From positions 1 to 12,657 of the forward strand of contig JAPLGJ010000242.1 of the NCBI GenBank assembly GCA_026390215.1: DNA of 12,657 bases, written 5' to 3'. Shown here piece after piece: positions 1 through 6,085 of the stretch. This DNA comes from Caldisericota bacterium (GTDB lineage Bacteria; Caldisericota; Caldisericia; Cryosericales; Cryosericaceae). Made by a program: the position numbers and the translations under genes. Positions within the stretch are counted from its first letter, which is position 1. Each line of letters starts with the position of its first letter. A model generated the notes under the pieces. The model had not been told where the DNA came from. It ran no database searches and saw nothing but the letters and a program-made list of their open reading frames with translations.

Positions 1-1329
1 CATGTCTGCCCCGTCTGCCTTGGACTGCCGGGGGCACTGCCCACACTCAACGCCGAAGCCGTGCATCTTGCCATGAGACTCGCTATGGCACTGGGGTGCG
101 AAGTCCACGAGGTCTCCGAGTTCTCACGCAAGAACTACTTCTACCCGGACCTTCCCAAGTCCTACCAGATCACCCAGTTCGACCGCCCGATCGCGACAGG
201 GGGATCAGTCCCCATCGTCACCGCACGAGGCTCCCGCAGTGTCCGGCTGACCCGCGCGCATATCGAGGAAGACGCCGGCAAATCGATGCATGCTGCGGAC
301 ATCACGCTTGGGGGCGAGACACTTGTCGACTTCAACCGCTGTGGCATGCCGCTGATCGAGATTGTCACTGAACCAGACATGCAAAGCGGCGATGAAGCGT
401 ACGAATTCCTGCGTAACCTGAGACGGCTTGTCAGGTGGCTCGGGGTATCGTCAGGCGACATGGAGAAGGGCGCAATGCGGTGTGACGTGAATGTCTCCGT
501 CAGTCCGGATCCCGCAAAGCGAGGGACGAAGGTGGAGATCAAGAACCTCAACAGCTTCCGCAGCGTCAAGCGGGCTATCGACTACGAGGAGCAGCGGCAG
601 GCACAGTGTCTTGCCGACGGTACTCCCATCATGACAGAGACCAGGCACTTCGACGAAGTGCAGGGAACGACGTCCGCTATGCGCAGCAAGGAAGCCAGCA
701 ACGACTACCGCTACTTTCCGGAGCCGGACCTGCCCTTGCTGCAGCTGGATCCGGCAGAGCTGGCATCCGCAAGGGCACGCATGCCGGAACTGCCCTGGGA
801 GATGCAGTCACGCTTCGAACGAGACCTCGGCCTGTCCCCCTATGATGCGACCCTGCTCACCGAGGAACGCTCCACGGCAGAGTTCTTCCAGAAGACGATT
901 GCACTGTACGACAACCCAAAGAAGCTCGCCAGCTACATGGGGACCGAGGTTGCCAGGCTCCTCAACGAGCGCGGCACAACACTCGCGGAAACCCGGCTGA
1001 TGCCCGAGGCCCTGGCCGGCCTCCTCACGATGGTCGAGAACGATGCGATCAGCAACACTGCCTCAAAGGACGTCCTGCCCCTTCTCATGGACACGGCGAC
1101 GACGCCCATGGAAGCCGTCAGAACCCTTGGCCTGGAACAGGTCTCGGACACCATGGCAATCGAAGGGTTTGCCCGCGAAGTGATCGCGGAAAACGCGGCC
1201 CAGGTCGAGCAGTTCAGGAGTGGCAAGGAAGCGGTGCTCGGGTTCCTCGTCGGCCAGCTCATGAAGAAGAGCAAGGGCAAGGCGAATCCGAAGCTGGCAG
1301 GCGACACGCTGCGGCGGCTGTTGAAATGA
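1..1329 (+). CDS. gatB: Asp-tRNA(Asn)/Glu-tRNA(Gln) amidotransferase subunit B, 5'-truncated by window edge
   Basis: GatB is the tRNA-binding and kinase/transamidase subunit of cytosolic GatCAB, which converts Glu-tRNA(Gln) and/or Asp-tRNA(Asn) to the cognate amide. The frame is open from base 1, and the first visible residues (VCPVCLGLPG) are already inside the conserved N-terminal domain, so about 40 residues lie outside the window; 442 are visible against a usual 475-480. Family signatures in order: KNYFYPDLPKSYQI, HIEEDAGKSMH, VDFNRCGMPLIEIVTEPD, MRCDVNVSV, VEIKNLNSFRS and NDYRYFPEPDLP. The last 140 or so residues form the helical GatB/YqeY-type tail, ending in GKANPKLAGDTLRRLL. An ATG at 73 and a GTG at 61 are internal codons, not starts. 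gatA and gatC are not in the window; if linked, they would be to the left. The gene converges on the aldo/keto reductase. Identification is firm; substrate specificity (Gln, Asn or both) cannot be told. Confidence 0.97.
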   Translation, partial: HVCPVCLGLPGALPTLNAEAVHLAMRLAMALGCEVHEVSEFSRKNYFYPDLPKSYQITQFDRPIATGGSVPIVTARGSRSVRLTRAHIEEDAGKSMHAADITLGGETLVDFNRCGMPLIEIVTEPDMQSGDEAYEFLRNLRRLVRWLGVSSGDMEKGAMRCDVNVSVSPDPAKRGTKVEIKNLNSFRSVKRAIDYEEQRQAQCLADGTPIMTETRHFDEVQGTTSAMRSKEASNDYRYFPEPDLPLLQLDPAELASARARMPELPWEMQSRFERDLGLSPYDATLLTEERSTAEFFQKTIALYDNPKKLASYMGTEVARLLNERGTTLAETRLMPEALAGLLTMVENDAISNTASKDVLPLLMDTATTPMEAVRTLGLEQVSDTMAIEGFAREVIAENAAQVEQFRSGKEAVLGFLVGQLMKKSKGKANPKLAGDTLRRLLK

Positions 1330-1334
1330 AGCGG

Positions 1335-1363
1335 GCGGGGACCTTCTCATCAAGGGTCCCCGC
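1335..1363. terminator. GC-rich hairpin between convergent genes, likely bidirectional terminator
   Basis: A perfect 9-bp stem, GCGGGGACC at 1335-1343 against GGTCCCCGC at 1355-1363, extends by two further T-A pairs across a bulged G. It starts 6 bases after the gatB stop and lies 36 bases beyond the end of the aldo/keto reductase gene on the other strand. The rightward trailer is TTCTT. The leftward trailer is CCGC followed by TTCATTTC. Both T-tracts are weak, so termination in either direction is inferred from the position and the stem strength. Confidence 0.65.
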
Positions 1364-1399
1364 TTCTTGGCTCGCTGCTATGAGCACACGAGGTGAGCC

Positions 1400-2365
1400 C
1401 TACCTGGTCAGGACCTCGTCAATCGCTTCCAGGGTATTCTCCTCAAGGGTCACGTCGATCGCCTTTGCATTCTCTTCGATTTGCTCAGGCCGCGATGCTC
1501 CTATGATTACGCTGCTGATCTCTTTGTGACGGAGGATCCAGGCCAGAGCCAGCTGTGCCACTGTGATCCTGTTCTCCGCAGCTAGTGTTGAAAGCCGCTC
1601 AACCTTGGTGAGGTTCTCTTCGGTCAAATAACGCTCGACAAAGTGCCCGACCTTGGGATCTGCTGCCCTGCTTCCTTGGGGAAGTTTCTGTCCCTTCTTG
1701 TACTTCCCTGTCAAGACCCCCTCGGCAAGTGGGCTGAATACCGCAATTCCCAATCCTTCCCTCGCGCACATCGACATTACTTCCTTTTCTATGTACCTGT
1801 TCAGCATATTGTATGCCGGCTGATCAATGGCAATAGGGCTGAGATTCCATTGCCTGGCGGTGCTCTGAGCGTCCAGGATCTGAGTTGCACTCCACTCACT
1901 GACCCCTGCGTACAGGACCTTGCCTTGACGTATCAGGTCATCCAATGCCCGCATAACCTCATCAATGGGCGTTTCAGGGTCATATCTGTGACAATAGAAG
2001 ATATCGACGTAATCAGTGTCGAGACGCTTAAGGCTGGCATTGCACTGTTCCACAATGTGCTTTCTGGACAGTCCGCGGTCGTTGGGGCCGTCACCCACAG
2101 GCCAGAAGGCCTTTGTGGCAAGCACGTATGAAGACCTGGCGAACTCCTCGAGAGACTTGGCCAAGACCTCTTCTGCCGCACCGGGATGTGTCTGTCCGGC
2201 GCCGTAGACGTCAGCTGTATCAAAGTAGTTGATCCCCAGATCGTAGGCCTTCTTCACACACGCATCCGCCTGCTCCTGCCCGAAGGAACCACCATAGGTA
2301 AGCCAGCTGCCCAGCGCTATCTCGCTGACCTTCATGCCGTAGCGGCCGATCTTTCGATAGTTCAT
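1400..2365 (-). CDS. Aldo/keto reductase, Kv-beta/YghZ-like
   Basis: A 321-residue NADPH-dependent (beta/alpha)8-barrel oxidoreductase that would reduce aldehydes or ketones in the cytosol; the physiological substrate cannot be inferred. The catalytic tetrad is complete: Asp49 in FDTAD, Tyr54 in VYG, Lys85 in LATK and His126 in YCHRYD. NDRGLSRKHI, SLKRLDTDYVDI and GKVLYAGVSEW are typical of the potassium-channel beta-subunit-like group (AKR6/AKR14). The C-terminal cofactor-binding segment is IIGASRPEQIEEN. The loop after Tyr54 (AGQTHPGAAEE) is a few residues longer than in many relatives. The ATG at 2365 is preceded by GGGAGG with a 5-nt spacer, which fixes the start. Length is normal for the family. 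It lies 115 bp downstream of smc on the same strand. I could find no convincing promoter or terminator in that gap, so read-through from smc is possible. Confidence 0.93.
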   Translation of the reverse strand: MNYRKIGRYGMKVSEIALGSWLTYGGSFGQEQADACVKKAYDLGINYFDTADVYGAGQTHPGAAEEVLAKSLEEFARSSYVLATKAFWPVGDGPNDRGLSRKHIVEQCNASLKRLDTDYVDIFYCHRYDPETPIDEVMRALDDLIRQGKVLYAGVSEWSATQILDAQSTARQWNLSPIAIDQPAYNMLNRYIEKEVMSMCAREGLGIAVFSPLAEGVLTGKYKKGQKLPQGSRAADPKVGHFVERYLTEENLTKVERLSTLAAENRITVAQLALAWILRHKEISSVIIGASRPEQIEENAKAIDVTLEENTLEAIDEVLTR

Positions 2366-2370
2366 GCGAT

Positions 2371-2376
2371 CCTCCC
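2371..2376 (-). promoter_or_regulatory. Shine-Dalgarno site of the aldo/keto reductase gene
   Basis: GGGAGG on the minus strand lies 5 nt before the ATG at 2365. It supports this start over later in-frame codons. The remaining 115-bp gap to smc (2366-2480) shows no other element that I could support. Confidence 0.75.
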
Positions 2377-2480
2377 TTCAGTGGGGTCATGGTCACCCGG
2401 CCCCTTCCACCGATCCATGCTGCAAAGCCGAATCAATCCACACGAGAGCCCTGGCAGGTATGGTCAGCGAAGAGGATGTG

Positions 2481-5400
2481 TCAGGGCTGGCGGGCGGGCG
2501 CTTCGTCGCCGTCCAGCCGAAGCGATACGACCTTCGAAACGCCGCTCTCCTGCATCGTCACGCCGTAAAGGACATCCGCTGCCAGCATGGTCTCACGGTT
2601 ATGCGTCACGACCAGGAACTGCGAACCCTCCTGTTCCCGCAGCAACCGTGCAAAACGATGAACGTTATTCTCGTCGAGTGCATTGTCGACCTCGTCGAGC
2701 AGATAGAACAGGCTGGGCCGGGCCTTGAAGAGAGCAAACTGCAGGGCCGCGGCCGTCAGGACTTTCTCACCGCCGGAGAGCAGCTCGAGTGGCTGCCGCC
2801 GCTTGCCCGGAAGGATGACGTCGATGTCGATGCCCGTGAGTTCGCCGTTCTCCTGGCGCACCAGCCTCGCCTCCCCGCCGTCGAACATCTTGACGAAGTT
2901 CTCCTGGAATGCCTTCTCGATGACGACGAACGTCTTTTCGAAGAGCGTCGACGCCCGTCGGTCGAGGTCGTCAATCAGCGCGAGCAGCTTCGTCCGCGAC
3001 TGGGCGAGGTCGTCATCCTGCGCCTGGAGGTGCGCAACGCGTGCCGCAAGCTCCTCGCTTTCCCTGATACTGGCCATGTTCACGGGCTCCAGGTTCGTCA
3101 TGTTGCGGCGCACCTCGTCCATCTCGCTCTGCATGCGTTCGAGGCTTGCCTCCGGTTCCGTCCTTTCCGTCAGCTGTGCAAAGTCGTCGCGCGCCGTGAA
3201 TTGCTCCAGCTTGCCCTTCCCCTCTGCCAGCAGGACCTCCAACTCACGTACGCGGCCCTCGAGACGCGTACGACTCGCCTTGACTCCTTCCATCTCCGCG
3301 GCCAGGACCGCTATTTGTTCGTCCTTGTGACGCTTGTCAAGTTCGAGCTGGTCGATGCCGGCCTGAAACGCTGCCAGTGCGTTCGACTTCTCCCTGAACT
3401 GGGCGTCCAGCAAACTGGTGCGCTGGTCGAGCGCCACGCGCTCGGCGCGCACCCGCACCAATGCATCCTGCGACGCCTTGATCTCTATGCCAAGGCTCGC
3501 AAGCTGATCCTCATACGCCAGCTTCTTCTCCAGCAGGGCCTGAATGCGCCCCGACACTGAGTTTCGTCGGATCTGCAGCGCCTGGACTCTGTCCTTGCCT
3601 GCAAGCAGCTCTGCCTCGGCCTTCTGGCGAGCCTTGTCCGCCCCGTCCTGTGCGTCGCGCGCCTTGGCCAGCGAGCTTCTGCGTTCAGCAAGAGTCTCAC
3701 GGAGAGGCGCGAGCTCCTTCTCGAGTTCCACGATACGGCTCCGTGCCGCATCCAGGCGGCTCGCACGCTCGTGTTCGACAGCAAGGTGGCGTTCCTCCTC
3801 CACGACCATCGCCTGCAGCCGCGCCTGAACGTCTTTCAGATCGCGCTCGGTCTGCTGTATGCCGCTCAGGACCACGCTTCGCTTCTCGCGCGCCAGCATC
3901 ACTGCCTGTGCCTGCTCAGTGGTCAGCTGCAGCGCTTCGGCAGCCTCCGCCTCGAGCCGGGAAAGCTCCGCAGAGCCCTTGCCCGCAAACGAGCGTTCGA
4001 TGGACCCGCGCAGCGCCCGCACCGCAAACGCACTGTCGATGACAAATCCGTCTTCGCAGTATACCTTGTAGAAGTCGTAGCGATGCTCGCGGGCGAACAC
4101 GAGTCCTTGCTCGAGTGACACGGCGACAAAGAGCCGGCTCAGCAGCTCGCCCACGAGAGGTGGTGCGCCCGCCAGACTGGTAGCCATCGCCGCTACCGAG
4201 GAGGGCATGACGTCCTTCCGGCCCGCTGTCTCGACCCCTGGCGCATACCGGACTCCTATCGTCGCTTGCCCCGAACGGCGGACAGCCAGCGCCAGAGCAT
4301 CGCACAGATCATCGCTCAACTCGAGGGCCAGCTCCTCCCGCAGCAGCTGTAACAGGAGCGGCCGGTGTTCACCCAGGTCGACCACATCGAGGACGCGACG
4401 TGTCGTGGACCCATTTCGTATTTGCTGTTCAAGGCTGGCAACGAACGCAGCAGCATTCTGCAGGGACTTCCGGTAGGATTCTGCAGCCATTGCCCTGCCC
4501 TTGCTGTCTGCTGCAAGTGCAGCCTGCTGCTGTTCGAGCACAGTCAACTCGCCGGAAGCGCCTTCAGATTGCCCTCGCCGCTCTTCCAGCGTCTTCTCGA
4601 GTGCATCCGCCTGCTCACGCGCCACCTTCACCTGTTCTGCCGCCATTTCGGGTTCGGGGGCGTCAGTGGCCTGTCCCGACAGGTCGACCGTCTTGCGCTT
4701 CTCGTCCAGTTCGAACTGCAATGGGTTGAACCGGCTGAACAACTGACGGACCTCGGTCTCGAGCTGCAGGACCTGGCCCTGTGCCTGGGCCAGGCTCTTG
4801 CGCCTCTGCTCGACGCTCTGGATGACTTCGTCGTAGGTGCTCTGCTCTCCGGCCAGCTCCGCGCCCGCCTGCGACTCCTCGCCCCTCAGCTGGTCGATGG
4901 ACGATCCGGTCTCGCCGGCCAGCCTGGTCGTCTGGAGTCTGCTGGCATCCCAGTCCTGCTCCTGACGCACAAGCCTCGACACCTCTGCTACAAGGTACTT
5001 GGCTTTCTCGCGGACGGAAACCAGTTCCTTCTCGAGCCGATACGCATCCTCCCGCGCCTCGCTGAGAGCTGATGCCTTCTCGCGGAGCGATGCACTGAGC
5101 TCCCGCTGTGCGGTCTGAAGGTCGTCATGTGCCGCCTGCCGGCCGTTCAGGCTTGTGATGACCTCCGCCATCTTGTCCTGTGCCTCGGCAAGTCGCGTCG
5201 TGGCGCGGTCCTGCTCCCGCAGCACAGACAGATACCGCGCGTGCGCAATGTCCATGTCCAGATCACGCAGGCGCGACTGATAGGCGATGTACTCGCGTGC
5301 CGCTGCCGCCTGTACGCCGAGATGCGCATAGCTGCCGTTGAGCTCGGCCAGCAGATCCTCCACGCGTGCGATGTTGCCTCTCGTCTCTTCCAGCTTGACC

Positions 5401-5933
5401 AGGGTATCCCTCTTGCGCTGTTTGTACTCGGCAATACCTGCGACCTCTTCGAAAAGACCCTTGCGCTCCTCGGGTTTCATCGTGAAGATGCGGCTTATCT
5501 CGCCCTGCCCGATGAACGGGTAGTGCCGGAACCCGAGCCCTGTCGACGTCAGCAGCTCTTCGACATCCCGAAGCTGAACATTGGTTCCGTCGATGAGAAA
5601 GTCCGATTCCCGGGAACGGAAGATGCGGCGGGCCACAGTAACCTTGTCCGTGCCAGTGCCGAACACGTTACCCTCGTTATTGAACACGACCTCGGCTTCG
5701 GCGTAGCCGACGGGATGGCGTGTCGCGCTGCCGGCGAAGATGAGGTCCAGCATCGACCGGGCACGGAGCGTCCTCAGGTTCTGCTCACACAGTGTCCAGC
5801 GCAACGCATCGACCAGGTTGCTCTTGCCCGAACCGTTGGGCCCGACGATAGCGATGACGGGGTAGGACAGCTCCAGTGTCGTGCTCTGCTCAAAGGTTTT
5901 GAACCCCTGAATATGAAGGGATTTCAGATACAT
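2481..5933 (-). CDS. smc: Chromosome segregation ATPase SMC (divergent hinge)
   Basis: SMC forms ATP-gated V-shaped dimers that, with ScpA and ScpB, load on and extrude loops of the chromosome. From the ATG at 5933 (MYLKSLHIQGFK) it has 1150 residues, normal for bacteria. The N-terminal ATPase half has Walker A GPNGSGKS (31-38), an LCEQ where LGEQ is usual, the Arg-finger-like Arg57, the Q-loop (IGQG) and FEEVAGIAEYKQRKR. Long heptad-rich coiled-coil arms flank a hinge-like region at about 500-645. The C-terminal half has LEPVNMASI, signature LSGGEK (1052-1057), Walker B LLDEVDNALDE (Asp1080, Glu1081) and the H-loop VVTHN. In-frame sequence continues to an ATG at 6035, but that would add 34 unconserved residues and start upstream of the predicted promoter; a GGAGGA SD site supports 5933. 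scpA and scpB are not adjacent. The hinge lacks the usual glycine-rich end (see findings). Confidence 0.97.
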   Translation of the reverse strand: MYLKSLHIQGFKTFEQSTTLELSYPVIAIVGPNGSGKSNLVDALRWTLCEQNLRTLRARSMLDLIFAGSATRHPVGYAEAEVVFNNEGNVFGTGTDKVTVARRIFRSRESDFLIDGTNVQLRDVEELLTSTGLGFRHYPFIGQGEISRIFTMKPEERKGLFEEVAGIAEYKQRKRDTLVKLEETRGNIARVEDLLAELNGSYAHLGVQAAAAREYIAYQSRLRDLDMDIAHARYLSVLREQDRATTRLAEAQDKMAEVITSLNGRQAAHDDLQTAQRELSASLREKASALSEAREDAYRLEKELVSVREKAKYLVAEVSRLVRQEQDWDASRLQTTRLAGETGSSIDQLRGEESQAGAELAGEQSTYDEVIQSVEQRRKSLAQAQGQVLQLETEVRQLFSRFNPLQFELDEKRKTVDLSGQATDAPEPEMAAEQVKVAREQADALEKTLEERRGQSEGASGELTVLEQQQAALAADSKGRAMAAESYRKSLQNAAAFVASLEQQIRNGSTTRRVLDVVDLGEHRPLLLQLLREELALELSDDLCDALALAVRRSGQATIGVRYAPGVETAGRKDVMPSSVAAMATSLAGAPPLVGELLSRLFVAVSLEQGLVFAREHRYDFYKVYCEDGFVIDSAFAVRALRGSIERSFAGKGSAELSRLEAEAAEALQLTTEQAQAVMLAREKRSVVLSGIQQTERDLKDVQARLQAMVVEEERHLAVEHERASRLDAARSRIVELEKELAPLRETLAERRSSLAKARDAQDGADKARQKAEAELLAGKDRVQALQIRRNSVSGRIQALLEKKLAYEDQLASLGIEIKASQDALVRVRAERVALDQRTSLLDAQFREKSNALAAFQAGIDQLELDKRHKDEQIAVLAAEMEGVKASRTRLEGRVRELEVLLAEGKGKLEQFTARDDFAQLTERTEPEASLERMQSEMDEVRRNMTNLEPVNMASIRESEELAARVAHLQAQDDDLAQSRTKLLALIDDLDRRASTLFEKTFVVIEKAFQENFVKMFDGGEARLVRQENGELTGIDIDVILPGKRRQPLELLSGGEKVLTAAALQFALFKARPSLFYLLDEVDNALDENNVHRFARLLREQEGSQFLVVTHNRETMLAADVLYGVTMQESGVSKVVSLRLDGDEAPARQP

Positions 5934-5943
5934 GTCGTGTGTG

Positions 5944-5949
5944 TCCTCC
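5944..5949 (-). promoter_or_regulatory. Shine-Dalgarno site of smc
   Basis: The minus-strand sequence GGAGGA lies 10 nt before the ATG at 5933. It decides between this start and the more upstream in-frame ATG at 6035, which would give a 34-residue extension unlike any SMC N-terminus. Confidence 0.7.
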
Positions 5950-5975
5950 GACTCAAGAGGGTCCAGTCCAGCGAA

Positions 5976-6003
5976 AGTATAGCCGCGTTCCTGGCCGTGG
6001 CAA
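5976..6003 (-). promoter_or_regulatory. Predicted sigma70-type promoter of smc
   Basis: On the minus strand, TTGCCA (6003-5998) is followed after 16 bp by TATACT (5981-5976). Transcription would start near 5969, leaving a leader of about 36 nt that contains the SD site. The -35 matches the consensus at 5 of 6 positions and the -10 at 5 of 6. Confidence 0.7.
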
Positions 6004-6028
6004 TCAGGGCCGCAGGACCTCAGTTCAA

Positions 6029-6056
6029 TTGACAATCAGGAGTCTCAGCCTATACT
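6029..6056 (+). promoter_or_regulatory. Predicted sigma70-type promoter of valS
   Basis: A perfect -35 box TTGACA (6029-6034) is followed after 16 bp by TATACT (6051-6056). Transcription would start near 6063, giving a leader of only about 23 nt. There is no room for a T-box leader, a common regulator of aminoacyl-tRNA synthetase genes in Firmicutes. The promoter points away from the smc promoter, and the two -35 boxes are 25 bp apart. Confidence 0.8.
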
Positions 6057-6072
6057 TTGCGAATACCGTCGT

Positions 6073-6077
6073 GGAGG
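6073..6077 (+). promoter_or_regulatory. Shine-Dalgarno site of valS
   Basis: GGAGG lies 8 nt before the ATG at 6086 and decides the start. The frame is open upstream to 5939, but that stretch covers the promoter region and has no conserved protein sequence. Confidence 0.8.
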
Positions 6078-6085
6078 TTTGGGTG

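Noticed and set aside
2366..2480. Possible promoter or terminator between smc and the aldo/keto reductase
   Set aside because: Only scattered partial matches such as TTGATT without a matching -10, and no hairpin with a T-tract, so nothing beyond the SD site is claimed.
2364..3560. A 398-codon open frame on the plus strand opposite the 3' part of smc, and others at 4365-5072 and 5127-6032
   Set aside because: These mirror the smc codons; the sense frame carries the SMC signature and Walker B motifs. No SD site or domain supports the antisense frames.
5934..6035. N-terminal extension of SMC by 34 residues from ATG 6035
   Set aside because: SMC proteins normally begin with the MYLK-like strand, the extension is unconserved, and the predicted smc promoter lies within it.
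5939..6085. N-terminal extension of ValRS by 49 residues from ATG 5939
   Set aside because: It would span both predicted promoters, lacks conserved sequence, and a GGAGG site correctly positions ATG 6086.
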